The notes under the pieces: generated by a model | Database searches by the model: none | Seen by the model: only the letters and a program-made list of their open reading frames with translations | What the model was told of the DNA's origin: nothing | NCBI GenBank assembly: GCA_963580285.1 | Contig: OY757017.1 | Coordinates: 113,245,245-113,309,244 of the forward strand | From: Lucinisca nassula | Taxonomy: Eukaryota > Mollusca > Bivalvia > Lucinida > Lucinidae | DNA: 64,000 nucleotides | Direction of reading: 5' to 3' | Shown: positions 43,001 through 54,939 of the stretch, piece after piece | How the letters are laid out: each line of letters starts with the position of its first letter | Position numbering within the stretch: position 1 is the first letter of the stretch | Made by a program: the position numbers and the translations under genes

Positions 43001-45542
43001 TGTTACATGTGGGTTTACGGCGTCCCGCAAACCCCCATGCTGACAAGACAACCGAGCGTGATCTCTGACAGGTGTACGGGCAGCTGTGGGGTAAGGCACA
43101 AGAAAGATGTTAGATGAATGACATGAATTATTTACAGTATCTACATACAACACTTACTAACACAAAACATCACAATTTGTTGCTTCTGTAGCCAACTCAC
43201 GACGTCCGCTCCGAAGGCAAAACAATGTTCTATGCTCGGAACGGGTGACGTGAATACCTACAGAAGCAAACAACAAAAACAACAACAAAAACAAAAAAAG
43301 AAACAACACAAGACGCGACTGGACAGTTTATAACTATGGGTGAATCCCCCTCTCGCGTGAAACTTCCTCTCGCGAACTAGTGCAAACTGCACACTAGTCT
43401 ATCGACATAGTTGCCGATCACAGGTTGCCGATCACAGGTTTAGCGATCGTCCGAATATCCTGCAGGTTAGTTGACCTCTTTTATGGTCTCACATTTGTTG
43501 ACAATGAACAATGATTCTGAGTCTGGTCTACGCTGATTACGGCGGTCTGTCCGCCCTTGCTGGACCCTAACGCCTAGCGTCGTACCAGTACCTGCTGCTA
43601 TGAAGCAGGGAGCAGCAGGTCACACATTGTTGTGCCTGCAAATTACGATAACTGGACTAAGACACGAGTCACAAAACATACATGCTATATCATGATCCCC
43701 CTCCCGGAGAAGTAAGAATATGTTCATGCATATACCGTTATTGCTCATGAGCCGACCAGACATACAGGCTGATTAGTGCATGCGACAAATAACCGTACAG
43801 CAGAACTCAACTTGACTGTGCATCAAATTATCAGCACCCAGCGCTTGACACAATAATACTCAAAGTTCATGTTTCCTTACTGAGCACTACAGAAATCAAT
43901 TAATGCTCACTACTACTGAGCATAATACTCATCAAATTTGTGCTCACTACATTATCACAAGTAAGAGGCAATTGAACAGACCACGCCTTTGCGCTACCTG
44001 GTCAGCTGCCAATTACAGGAAACATAACAATCTCTATTTCATATCCTTCTCCGCGACACGGCTCACAAATATAGCTATTCACAAATTCAATACATAAATA
44101 ACAGATAGAAACTACAACAGAAGATTTTCATCTATAATCCACAACATTTGTTAGTGTCTCATAAGGGCCAACACTGTTTGCCGTAAATTCTCTCTGTATT
44201 TGGTAGGCACCCCGTCACAACCATCCTCGCGACGCCGATGACGCAGCTGACGTCATCCCCGCCGCTCAGGCCATTATGACGTGTGGCGACCAAATACTCC
44301 CACTTATCATCATCACGTTCTTTATATGTACATACATGCACAAACTGAGTTATCAGACAAAAACGGCATCATTACAAAATGAACTCGTAATTCTTCTTGA
44401 ACAAAATTATTTCTAATCAACGTGAACATGCTTGTAAAATAAAATTCATTACGGTTCATCATCACGGATAACCCAACAGGCTCTTGTAAGAGTTTGCCCT
44501 GATGACGAAGATATGGTTGAACCCGTCTTAAGTTTACGTCCCCTCTACACCTAATATCATATTGGGACGGAACCACGGTTTTCTAACCACAGCTAGTCAA
44601 AAGTCATGGATCAAACAAGTGACCCGGCGTTTATTAATTACATTCTACAAAAGGGGTCTAAAAGCTTAAATGAATCTAGAATGAGCGGGTGTCCAAACTT
44701 TACGTCTCACCAACATCTAGGGTCAGCATGAGACAGGACCTCACTTAGAAAGACTCATTCTACTACTGGAGAAGCCTGGGATCAATCCTGCGACGTCTAG
44801 CTGGCAAAGCTAGTAGCCTAATCACTACAGGCCACAACAGTGAATTCAGAATAGGCTTCAGAAAGTTGGGGTATACTAGAAGTAAACCCCTCCAAAACCT
44901 ACAAGCATGTTCATACAAAAATAATACTAAACATAGATTTAACATACCTTTCAATATACTTTCTATTTCCCGACACGATGTTGTAGGTACATGTCACAAC
45001 TTGACCTGCTGCTAAAGTGTTCGCTTTTCTCAGGGTTTATATATCTATGAATACTACCAGAAAATCATGCCTACTCATATTACCTTGCTCAATTCGTGGC
45101 GAGGTGGAGATACCGGCCACAAATAAAGCTAGATAGCAAAAATCGAGTAGATAATGGATTTGCGTTCAAATAGTATATTTCCCATAGGAAAAATTGATGA
45201 AACGACCCTATAAATCAATGACATGACTCCTGTCAAAACGAACACCCACACAACACGTGACGGGAATAAAAATCATATATGGCACAATTTGGCGGTTGGC
45301 GATTTTTAGGCAAATTCTATAGGACTCAGCCTTATAGCGCCCCCCTGTATTGTAAAAACAGCTCTCTATAAACCACTCATGCATACATCGTATGATATGT
45401 GCATGACTTGTTCATGGAGCAGCACAGTTTGCGTACCATATTTCACCTAAAATATTTCACTCGCACCGCCCTACCATATTTCTACTAAAATAATTTAGAT
45501 GTGCATAAGCACCGGAGAGGTTTCCTATTCCATCTCGTAACA
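43001..45542 (-). repeat. Element B 3' LTR
   Basis: 2,542 bp. Contains an internal direct repeat (GTTGCCGATCACAG twice near 43412-43436) and a CCTGCTGCT...AGCAGCAGG hairpin at about 43590-43620. Small ORFs inside it repeat in the other LTR and are not genes. Confidence 0.93.
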
Positions 45543-45557
45543 AAGGTTTCCCCTTTT
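45543..45557 (-). promoter_or_regulatory. Element B polypurine tract
   Basis: AAAAGGGGAAACCTT on the minus strand directly before the 3' LTR; primes plus-strand DNA synthesis. Confidence 0.65.
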
Positions 45558-45659
45558 GGAGAAAAAACAATCAGAAATGTTTTTTCTTTGTGTACAGAGA
45601 TGGAATAGGATGAACCTATCTAAACAAGACAGCTATTTACACAACAACCGTGCGAAGAA

Positions 45660-45956
45660 TTACCTACTAAGGTAGTCTGCCCCCAAATTTTCCTGGCCCC
45701 GAATTGCAACAATCCGAAATCTATACGGCTGTAGGTTCATTGCCCAACGCATAATTCGAGGATTGAGAACTTTTGCTGTTTGCATATAAGACAAGGGCTT
45801 ATGGTCCGTCTCAAGCAGGAATTCTACTCCGTAAAGATACTTGCGAAATTTCTCAACACCCCAGATAATAGCCAAACATTCCTTCTCTATTACAGAATAG
45901 TTTTTCTCACGAGGCAAAAGTTTCTTGCTGGCATAAGCAATGGGAATAAAAATCAA
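45660..45956 (-). pseudogene. pol: Element B RNase H C-terminal part
   Basis: 98 codons, same frame as RT after one TAA: PIAYASKKLLPREKNYSVIE, LETDHKPLSYM and the terminal GADYLSR. About 20 residues of extra sequence around the stop suggest a small local insertion. RNase H removes the RNA template. Confidence 0.88.
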
Positions 45957-45968
45957 AAATGAGTGCCT

Positions 45969-47021
45969 TTAAGAGCAATGAAAACATTCATAAGAAAGGA
46001 GATGGGTCATACTTCGTCCTTCCCCTTCAAATTCTTGGAGCAAAACGGCTCCTATACCAACATCAGAAGCGTCCGTCCGGAGTATGAACGGATTCCCATC
46101 ATGAAAGATAGGAAGACGAAGAATAGGACTAGACGTGAGTCTATTCTTCAGGGTCTGGAAAGCCTTTTCATGATGGTTCTGCCAGTCTGTGATCTTGTTT
46201 GGTCTACTTTTCTTAGTTAAATCTGTCAAAGGGGAAGCAATAGATGAGAAATTTGGAATGAAACGGCGGTAGAAACCAGCCAACCCAAGAAATGACTTTA
46301 TTTGTCTCTTAGTAGAAGGTCGAGGAGCATCCTTTATAGCTTGTATCTTGTCTTCTTGCGGTCTTACTGACTGAGCAGCTACACTGTGACCAAGACATTC
46401 GATACTGCTATACCCGATCATACACTTGGAAGGTTTTGCCGTCAACTTGGCTGTCCTAAGTCTATCCAAAACTTCACGTAATGACGTCAAGTGGTCTTTC
46501 CAAGTTTCGGTAAAGATCCACATATCATCGACGAAGCTATCAACGTTAGAAAGTTCGGACAGAATCATTCTCATCAACCTGCAAAATGTTGCTCCTGAGT
46601 TTACCAAACCGAAGGGCATAGTTTTGAATTGAAACAAGCCTTTGGGGGTTTCGAACGCAGTTAGGGGTTTTGCCTTAGACGTCATTTTTACCTGCCAATA
46701 ACCTTTTGACAAATCTAATTTGCTAAAGTATTTGTGCCCCGACATTCTATTTATAACCTCCTCCATATTTGGCATTGGTTCTGCATCGAACTCCGTCACT
46801 TTATTAAGTTTACGGAAGTCAATGCAGAACCGCACCGAACCATCTTTTTTAGGGACAAGTACTACAGGGGATGAGTATGGAGATATTGATGGCTCAATAA
46901 CTCCTAAATCTAACATATCTTGAATTTCTTTTTCCATTACATCCCGTACTTTATATGGTATTGCATAACCTTTTGACCTCACTGGTTCCGACGTCAGCAA
47001 CTTTATGTCGTCCTGGTACAC
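45969..47021 (-). pseudogene. pol: Element B reverse transcriptase
   Basis: 350 codons in a different frame from the integrase block. The first codon here is GTG, so it relies on upstream translation. Motifs: SPYSSPVVLVPKKDGSVRFC, KLDLSKGYWQVKM with catalytic Asp 103, MPFGLVNSGATFCRL, DSFVDDMWIF with the catalytic pair at 165-166, then thumb blocks CLGHSVAAQSVRPQEDKI and KSFLGLAGFYRRFIPN and the start of RNase H (FILRTDASDVGIGAVL). It ends at a TAA inside RNase H. The 71-base overlap could be a natural frameshift site or a mutation; a short expected linker is missing at the join. Confidence 0.9.
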
Positions 47022-49653
47022 TGGACAGTACGTCCGGGTATTCTTTTATCAACGTCTCTATTTCTTTACGCTGATCCTGCGTTAACATTTCTGAAATATT
47101 GACGTCCTTAAACGTCTCTGTTTGCTTTGCAGTAGGAAAAGCGCAATCTTCCAATGAGAATTCGTCAACGTCATCATTTTCAGTTGACGGAATGGACTCT
47201 ACAGAAAGCAAGCAATGTGACGTCACATTCTGACGTTCCACATATTGCTTCAGTATGTTAGCGTGATATGTGTTAACATTTCCATTGACGTCAATCTTAT
47301 AATCCATTCTGTTCACTACCTCAACCACTTCATAAGGACCTTTCCATTGAAGCAATAATTTATTACTGTCTGTCGGTAGTAACAACAGCACTTTATCGCC
47401 GACGTCAAATTTACGCGACCTCGCGCCTTTATCATAATAAGCTTTCTGCTTAATCTGAACCTTCTTTAAATTATCACGCGCTAATTTGCATGTCTGCTCT
47501 AACCGTTCCCTAAGCTCAATAACGTATTGATACGTCGAAAGAACTTGCTCATCGCGTACCTCTTCAGCCCATAATTCTCTTAATATTGCCATTGGACCTC
47601 TGACGTTACGTCCATATAACAACTCAAAAGGGGAGTATCCTAAAGACTCTTGTGGGACTTCCCTTACCGCAAATAATAAAGCTGGAAGATATTTATCCCA
47701 ATCTTTTGGACGTTCAGCACACATGCGACGTAACATCTGCTTTAACGTAGCGTGGAAACGCTCTATCAGTCCGTTGCAAATTGGGTGTCTCGGACTACAC
47801 GTTAACTGTTGAAGAGAAAGAAGTCTGCTGACTTCCTTCATTACCTCAGCAGTAAACTGTGATCCACAATCAGTCAACATTTCATCAGGAATGCCAACCC
47901 TACTAAACATTTCAATAAGCGCTTCCGCGACACGTTCCGTCTCAATACTCGGTAAAGCTATCGCCTCTGGATACCTTGTCGCATAATCTATCATGGTTAA
48001 AATATACCGAGATTTCCTATCAGATCGAGGCTCAATTGGACCAACTATGTCCACTGCCACCCTCTTAAATGGCGTATCAATCAATGGCATTTTTCCTAGA
48101 GGTACTTTAGTGACCCGACCTTTCTGAATAGTTCTCTGACAAATATCACAAGATTTACAAAATCTAGCGACATCACCGCAAATACCGGGCCAGTAAAACT
48201 CAGTTACAACTCTGATACCCATATGTCCAGACATAAGCGTTTCATGAGCCAGTTTCAACACCTTTCCTCGGAAACTTTGAGGGACCACAAGTTGGAAAGA
48301 GACTTTGTTACCCTTGGTGAACTCCCTATATGCCAAACCCTTTTTCTCAATAAACCTAGTTTCACCTCGGTTTAAACCACGACTCACAGTCTTGTTCCCA
48401 GATACAACCCTTTTCCTGATGTTTTCCAAAGTTGGATCATCAACCTGAGCTTGCTTGAAAGCCTCCTTGTCATCGTTAATGATCTGATCGGGAACCTTAA
48501 GTTTTCTGTAAGGCTTCTCATCCTGCCTAGTTTGAGACCTAGTTACAGCCGCGGCTGAGAAATGAGACATATCAGGAAGTTTTGATCCATCAATGTTACC
48601 GATAACCAAATCGTACAACGTATCATCCATACACAAAGCTTCAGTTTTCCAAGTAAAAAAAGGACAATCAATGTCAATCATTGCCAAAGAATACCTTTGT
48701 GTGGATTCATCAATCAACGTAACATTTGATTCCTTCCCTATTAACTGACTATCCGAAACCAAACTTCTCCGAACGACACAGCCTGTACACCCAGTATCTC
48801 TTAATACAACCACCTTTTTATTATTAACCAATCCTTGTGCCGTCGGTAACCTTGCCTTTAAGAAGTAACAGACACCTTCCCTAGTTTCCTTACTACACTC
48901 CTCCCTATCCGAAATCAAAGGATCACAAACCTTATTTTCAAAAATACTTCCAATCTCATCACCTTTCCTAGTTACTTCCGTCTGACAAAAACTAACTTGG
49001 TGTGCTGCGCCACGTGGTGTGGTATTATTTTTACCGCGTCCGCGAAAAGACCCTCTAAAATTACCACGACCACGTGTATAACCACGACCTACATTCTGCG
49101 TATTCTCATTCTTAACCTGAGAACCTTGAGTCTCTACGCGCGTGTTAAAATTTTCCTTAACACCGCTATCCCCAACTCCAGTTGCTCCTACCTCTGCGCT
49201 ATACAATTGTTTCCTGTCGGGGTTCTTAAAACATTTAATTGTTAAATGCCCCTTACCGCATATGCTACACTTGATATCCGGTCTACCACTCGGTTTGTTC
49301 GAGTCAACTTTGTCCTGTTTACCCTGCGCTGCGCCTCTATTATCGCGTTGCCCCTTATTAATGCAACTATATACGCCCCCGCGCGCTTCTGCAAACAAAT
49401 CTGCCTCCCTAGCCATTTCATCTAAATTACCAAACTGTTTTGGCTTCAGATGTACATACAGTTCTCTATTACATGACTCCAGGAACTGATCCCTTGCCAT
49501 GAAATCACAGACAGCCGGAAAAGATTTTTCTATCTTTGCCATATTAAGCCATTTTTCTAAATAACTTCTCAGTCTACTACTGAACTGTATGAACGTTTCT
49601 GATTTCTCGGGCCTACTATAACGTAACTGCTTCCTAAATCCGCGCTCTGTCAT
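46951..49653 (-). CDS. pol: Element B Gag C-terminus, protease and integrase
   Basis: 900 codons in frame with the upstream gag. Order by residue: rest of the Gag fold (1-90), CCHC knuckle (C129, C132, H136, C141), RG-rich stretch (190-210), aspartic protease DTG at 286-288, integrase HHCC (H470, H477, C502, C505), catalytic D535, D595 and E631 with exactly 35 residues between the last two, then an integrase C-terminal fold with DVGDKVLLLLPTDSNKLLLQ and WKGPYEVVEVVNRMDYKI. The end (TLIKEYPDVLSS) is the usual lead-in to gypsy RT, and the RT frame overlaps it by 71 bases. The TDNG-type box is TDCG here, as occurs in gypsy relatives. Cuts and integrates the element. Confidence 0.92.
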   Translation of the reverse strand: MTERGFRKQLRYSRPEKSETFIQFSSRLRSYLEKWLNMAKIEKSFPAVCDFMARDQFLESCNRELYVHLKPKQFGNLDEMAREADLFAEARGGVYSCINKGQRDNRGAAQGKQDKVDSNKPSGRPDIKCSICGKGHLTIKCFKNPDRKQLYSAEVGATGVGDSGVKENFNTRVETQGSQVKNENTQNVGRGYTRGRGNFRGSFRGRGKNNTTPRGAAHQVSFCQTEVTRKGDEIGSIFENKVCDPLISDREECSKETREGVCYFLKARLPTAQGLVNNKKVVVLRDTGCTGCVVRRSLVSDSQLIGKESNVTLIDESTQRYSLAMIDIDCPFFTWKTEALCMDDTLYDLVIGNIDGSKLPDMSHFSAAAVTRSQTRQDEKPYRKLKVPDQIINDDKEAFKQAQVDDPTLENIRKRVVSGNKTVSRGLNRGETRFIEKKGLAYREFTKGNKVSFQLVVPQSFRGKVLKLAHETLMSGHMGIRVVTEFYWPGICGDVARFCKSCDICQRTIQKGRVTKVPLGKMPLIDTPFKRVAVDIVGPIEPRSDRKSRYILTMIDYATRYPEAIALPSIETERVAEALIEMFSRVGIPDEMLTDCGSQFTAEVMKEVSRLLSLQQLTCSPRHPICNGLIERFHATLKQMLRRMCAERPKDWDKYLPALLFAVREVPQESLGYSPFELLYGRNVRGPMAILRELWAEEVRDEQVLSTYQYVIELRERLEQTCKLARDNLKKVQIKQKAYYDKGARSRKFDVGDKVLLLLPTDSNKLLLQWKGPYEVVEVVNRMDYKIDVNGNVNTYHANILKQYVERQNVTSHCLLSVESIPSTENDDVDEFSLEDCAFPTAKQTETFKDVNISEMLTQDQRKEIETLIKEYPDVLSSVPGRHKVADVGTSEVKRLCNTI

Positions 49654-49665
49654 GTCAAAATTCTT

Positions 49666-50358
49666 TTATAAAGCGTCCTTTAACTTTTCATAATCCGCCG
49701 CATCCTCATTTGACAACCGGTCATATACATCAAGTGCGCGCCCTTTGAGCAATGCACTTAAATACGCGGCCCAAACACTCTTATCCCATTTATTAGCCGT
49801 AGCATATTTCTCAAACCTAGATAAATAACTATCCATTTTATCTTTACCCTCTTCAAAATAAGGTAACTTAGGATCCCGGGCATGAGCCACCTTCTCAGCT
49901 TTTTGCTTTTCAAATTCTAGCTCGAGCTTCGTTCTCTGCATTTCTAATTGGTTCCTTAATTCTTGGTGCTGTAGCTCAAACCCATGTTTTATTTGTTCTA
50001 AATGGGCCTCACTAATCTCTTTTGCCTCCCTTTCAGTCTTAATGCGTGCCATTTCAAGTTCCTTATTAACATTCAACATAGCTAGTTCATGTGCCCTTTC
50101 CTTTTCCTTTTCCTCTAACTTAGCTAGTTCATGTACCCTTTCCTTTTCCTTTGCTTCTACTTCTAACTTAGCTAGTTCATGTACCCTTTCCTTTTCCTTT
50201 TCCTCAGACCTTAACCTTTCTAAATCCCTTTGCTCTTGCCTTTCTGCCCGCTCAATATCTTGCTGCTCCTTAACAAAACCTTGTAACTCCTTCCCCTCAT
50301 AACCTAAGTCCTTTCCCATTTGCATTAAACGCTCCATTATTGATAACGTAAATCTCAC
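49666..50358 (-). pseudogene. gag: Element B Gag N-terminal part (coiled coil)
   Basis: 230 codons from ATG 50358. Residues about 25-155 form a long charged coiled coil with near-perfect decapeptide repeats of the form ERVHELAKLE (three copies, about 55-90). The end (YLSRFEKYATANKWDKSVWA, ALDVYDRLS) is the start of a SCAN/retrotransposon-Gag-like fold. The frame stops at one TAA (49666-49668) and then continues in the same frame at 49653, so the original product was one Gag-Pol polyprotein and this is a single nonsense change or a readthrough stop. Confidence 0.85.
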
Positions 50359-51047
50359 GTTACTATCAAAACCACTATAAACTGATCAGTTATGATCAGT
50401 GATGATTGAATGGGCTTAACTAAAACGTTAAGATATGTGTTATACGCGTTAATCTAACTAAAACGTTAGTTATTAAAGCACACGCGATTTGAAATGTCAA
50501 ATGCTTTCAGAAAAGTATGACGTTGCGTACTGGTAGTCTAATATGACGTCATAAACTGACGACGTTTACAGTAAAATGCTACAATCCGAAGTTTCATCAC
50601 ATTACAAAACTCCGATCACAACAAGTCACCATTAATGTTTCTATTACGTCATACCTAACCTCAAGCCACAGCGTAAATATTAACGCTACCGTTATGTCAA
50701 CGTCAGTAAATTGTTAACGTCACTACGTCAGAACCATGTGTGGGTAAGATCAATTAGTAACTCCAGTTTAACTTATTAGAATGTCAGGTAACACAATTAA
50801 GTGGGGTCTACTTAAATTTTTCGTTACCAAGAAAAAGTGGGGTTTGCCTTGCCTTCCTGCTCAGAAATTATCGACTTGTCAGTATCCATTCAGTTGAATA
50901 CATGGGTTTCGCACTTCATCGACGCAGGAAGGAAGATTAAAGTTAATTTCTAAATGTGGCTGTCAATGCATTTTTTTTTTTTAAAGTTGATGATTCAGAG
51001 TATCAATGTGCTGTTCCACAGCCGGGAACACCAGCCAGAGATCAAAT
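50359..51047 (-). other. Element B 5' untranslated leader
   Basis: About 690 bp between primer-binding site and gag start, with no ORF. Rich in GACGTC/ACGTCA-type motifs. Confidence 0.5.
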
Positions 51048-51066
51048 CCTCACTTCACTGACACCA
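51048..51066 (-). promoter_or_regulatory. Element B primer-binding site
   Basis: TGGTGTCAGTGAAGTGAGG on the minus strand, 2 bases from the 5' LTR. The TGGTGTCAG start is like the complement of tRNA-Leu 3' ends; the rest fits less well. Confidence 0.7.
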
Positions 51067-51068
51067 AA

Positions 51069-53610
51069 TGTTACATGTGGGTTTACGGCGTCCCGCAAAC
51101 CCCCATGCTGACAAGACAACCGAGCGTGATCTCTGACAGGTGTACGGGCAGCTGTGGGGTAAGGCACAAGAAAGATGTTAGATGAATGACATGAATTATT
51201 TACAGTATCTACATACAACACTTACCAACACAAAACATCACAATTTGTTGCTTCTGTAGCCAACTCACGACGTCCGCTCCGAATGCAAAACAATGTTCTG
51301 TGCTCGGAACGGGTGACGTGAATACCTACAGAAGCAAACAACAAAAACAACAACAAAAACAAAAAAAGAAACAACACAAGACGCGACTGGCCAGTTTATA
51401 ACTTAGGGTGAATCCCCCTCTCGCGTGAAACTTCCTCTCGCGAACTAGTGAAAACTGCACACTAGTCTATCGACATAGTTGCCGATCACAGGTTGCCGAT
51501 CACAGGTTTAGCGATCGTCCGAATATCCTGCAGGTTAGTTGACCTCTTTTATGGTCTCACATTTGTTGACAATGAACAATGATTCTGATTCTGGTCTACG
51601 CTGATTACGGCGGTCTGTCCGCCCTTGCTGGACCCTAACGCCTAGCGTCGTACCAGTACCTGCTGCTATGAAGCAGGGAGCAGCAGGTCACACATTGTTG
51701 TGCCTGCAAATTACGATAACTGGACTAAGACACGAGTCACAAAACATACATGCTATATCATGATCCCCCTCCCGGAGAAGTAAGAATATGTTCATGCATA
51801 TACCGTTATTGCGCATGCGCCGACCAGACATACAGGCTGATTAGTGCATGCGACAAATAACCGTACAGCAGAACTCAACTTGACTGTGCATCAAATTATC
51901 AGCACCCAGCGCTTGACACAATAATACTCAAAGTTCATGTTTCCTTACTGAGCACTACAGAAATCAATTAATGCTCACTACTACTGAGCATAATACTCAT
52001 CAAATTTGTGCTCACTACATTATCACAAGTAAGAGGCAATTGAACAGACCACGCCTTTGCGCTACCTGGTCAGCTGCCAATTACAGGAAACATAACAATC
52101 TCTATTTCATATCCTTCTCCGCGACACGGCTCACAAATATAGCTATTCACAAATTCAATACATAAATAACAGATAGAAACTACAACAGAAGATTTTCATC
52201 TATAATCCACAACATTTGTTAGTGTCTCATAAGGGCCAACACTGTTAGCCGTAAATTCTCTCTGTATTCGGTAGGCACCCCGTCACAACCATCCTCGCGA
52301 CGCCGATGACGCAGCTGACGTCATCCCCGCCGCTCAGGCCGTTATGACGTGTGGCGACCAAATACTCCCACTTATCATCATCACGTTCTTTATATGTACA
52401 TACATGCACAAACTGAGTTATCAGACAAAAACGGCATCATTACAAAATGAACTCGTAATTCTTCTTGAACAAAATTATTTCTAATCAACGTGAACATGCT
52501 TGTAAAATAAAATTCATTACGGTTCATCATCACGGATAACCCAACAGGCTCTTGTAAGAGTTTGCCCTGATGACGAAGATATGGTTGAACCCGTCTTAAG
52601 TTTACGTCCCCTCTACACCTAATATCATATTGGGACGGAACCACGGTTTTCTAACCACAGCTAGTCAAAAGTCATGGATCAAACAAGTGACCCGGCGTTT
52701 ATTAATTACATTCTACAAAAGGGGTCTAAAAGCCTAAATGAATCTAGAATGAGCGGGTGTCCAAACTTTACGTCTCACCAACATCTAGGGTCAGCATGAG
52801 ACAGGACCTCACATAGAAAGACTCATTCTACTACTGGAGAAGCCTGGGATCAATCCTGCGACGTCTAGCTGGCAAAGCTAGTAGCCTAATCACTACAGGC
52901 CACAACAGTGAATTCAGAATAGGCTTCAGAAAGTTGGGGTATACTAGAAGTAAACCCCTCTAAAACCTACAAGCATGTTCATACAAAAATAATACTAAAC
53001 ATAGATCTAACATACCTTTCAATATACTTTCTATTTCCCGACACGATGTTGTAGGTACATGTTACAACTTGACCTGCTGCTAAAGTGTTCGCTTTTCTCA
53101 GGGTTTATATATCTATGAATACTACCAGAAAATCATGCCTACTCATATTACCTTGCTCAATTCGTGGCGAGGTGGAGATACCGGCCACAAATAAAGCTAG
53201 ATAGCAAAAATCGAGTAGATAATGGATTTGCGTTCAAATAGTATATTTCCCATAGGAAAAATTGATGAAATGACCCTATAAATCAATGACATGACTCCTG
53301 TCAAAACGAACACCCACACAACACGTGACGGGAATAAAAATCATATATGGCACAATTTGGCGGTTGGCGATTTTTAGGCAAATTCTATAGGACTCAGCCT
53401 TATAGCGGCCCCCTGTATTGTAAAAACAGCTCTCTATAAACCACTCATGCATACATCGTATGATATGTGCATGACTTGTTCATGGAGCAGCACAGTTTGC
53501 GTACCATATTTCACCTAAAATATTTCACTCGCACCGCCCTACCATATTTCTACTAAAATAATTTAGATGTGCATAAGCACCGGAGAGGTTTCCTATTCCA
53601 TCTCGTAACA
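51069..53610 (-). repeat. Element B 5' LTR
   Basis: Same length and ends as the 3' LTR. Differences seen include TTACTAACAC versus TTACCAACAC and GCTCATGAGCC versus GCGCATGCGCC. Confidence 0.93.
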
Positions 53611-53662
53611 CATATGTTGCTATGTATATAGGCATCATGTGTAATCTTAACCCTTGTCCCGC

Positions 53663-53945
53663 CGGCCCCGGTAGCTCAGTCGGATGCACGTCTGACTGGT
53701 GATCAGGAGGGCGCGGGTTCGATACCTGCCGGGTCGGGAATATTCTTTCGTGGAGATTGATCATGAAATCTTTTCTACGGCCATTCTCTCCCTTCCGCTA
53801 ATTCAAGAAGGGCAGTTGTCATTTTCTGGCGTAAGACTGTGCACTGTATTTGTTAACCGCTTACGTATAAGCCTGTCCAGGAAAAGTGTGAATAAATACC
53901 TAGATAGTGTTGAATGAGCCGTTCAACCCCAATACAAACAAACAA
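53663..53945 (+). repeat. SINE-A, full length with tRNA-like head
   Basis: Head GGTAGCTCAGTCGGATGCAC ... GGTTCGATACC, body and tail as in the copy at 28515, CAAACAAACAAAC at the 3' end. It begins 50 bp outside the element B 5' LTR. Confidence 0.85.
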
Positions 53946-54239
53946 ACATACGTCCTGCTGAACCACGATGCATCCTACCTTTGCAAACAGTGTTGATCCA
54001 GAACAGATGGCTTTTGAAGTCACATGATATGTATCTACCCCAGTCAGCACAAGACAGTGGACCAGCGTCGGACAGACAGCGATAAACAAGCAGTGTCTCA
54101 GCCAGAGACAAATGACATTTGGCTCGTAAAGTACATCAAGAAATCAGAATGGCTTAATGTGGCTAAATTGATTTAACCAGTGGGTTTTTTACGGACCTTT
54201 CAAGATTAATTCACTCATATCGAGCCGATCGTTAATTAG

Positions 54240-54395
54240 AGGTGGGCGAAAACCGGAGTACCCGGAGAAAAACCACCTGACCTTCCGGTGCAGAACTTGG
54301 CGTCTCATATATGACCCGAGCGAGGCTCGAACCACAGCGATGAGAGACCTAATGATTAAGAGTCAGCGCTCTTAACCACTAGGCCACGGAGGCCC
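54240..54395 (-). repeat. Second SINE type with a tRNA-like head
   Basis: Minus strand: GCCTCCGTGGCCTAGTGGTT ... GACTCTTAATC ... GGTTCGAGCC, resembling tRNA with a CTT anticodon position (Lys-like). It is followed by a GGAAGGTCAGGTGG / TTTTTCTCCGGGTACTCCGG body. A lineage distinct from SINE-A and SINE-B. Confidence 0.65.
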
Positions 54396-54939
54396 GCTTA
54401 ACCAGTAGGAAAGTGGTTAATGTATATTTATGACTTACTGTGTTCCAGGTAGAACTGAGGCGACGAAGTGTCAAGAACAAGAGTTTCATTGCCGTCTCCT
54501 ATAACAGACACACTTGTTACTATACTGTACCTAGGCGCTGTATTTGTGCCTATTGTAAGGTTTCTCCCACCGTTGACAACTATGAAAGCTGAAACACAAG
54601 ACTAGCTGGAAACTGTCGAACAAATATCAAAAGCGATTAGCTCAGGGGCACGAAGCCAGAGGGACTGCTGCTCCAAACCAAAGGGTTACCTTGCCAAATT
54701 ATGTACACAAAAAATTCGTTACCTACTTGATAGCTTGAGAGCATGGCGTTCTGAATTATCAAATGGGCGCATGAACAGAGGGACGGACGAACCGAAAAAA
54801 AAAAAAAAAAAAAAAAAAAAAACACGCCCGTGGTTTCGACCACCAAAGAAAATGAGACAGGATAGTCTACACATTGGGACAGTTTCCATTGCTCAGCATT
54901 TACAAGACGTAATTCTGTTATGTTATTCATCAACTTACT
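54396..54939. other. Unassigned stretch with A28 run
   Basis: A28 at 54795-54822. No gene recognised. It ends where the large inverted repeat starts. Confidence 0.4.

Larger units (their letters stand above)
43001..53610 (-). mobile_element. Element B: complete LTR retrotransposon, Gmr1-like domain order
   Basis: LTRs of 2,542 bp at 43001-45542 and 51069-53610 start TGTTAC and end GTAACA, flanked by the 5-bp duplication CATAT (42996-43000 and 53611-53615). Minus-strand order: Gag, CCHC knuckle, aspartic protease, integrase, reverse transcriptase, RNase H. RT and integrase motifs are Ty3/gypsy-type, but integrase lies before RT as in Ty1/copia and in the Gmr1 group of gypsy elements. LTRs match over their whole length with about 16-20 substitutions and no indel noticed. 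Confidence 0.92.

Noticed and set aside
43903..44576. Small ORFs repeated at 51971 and 52390
   Set aside because: Duplicated only because they lie in both LTRs of element B; no coding features.
54320..54395. Possible tRNA-Lys gene on the minus strand
   Set aside because: Irregular arms and direct fusion to a repeat body; a second tRNA-derived SINE head is more likely.
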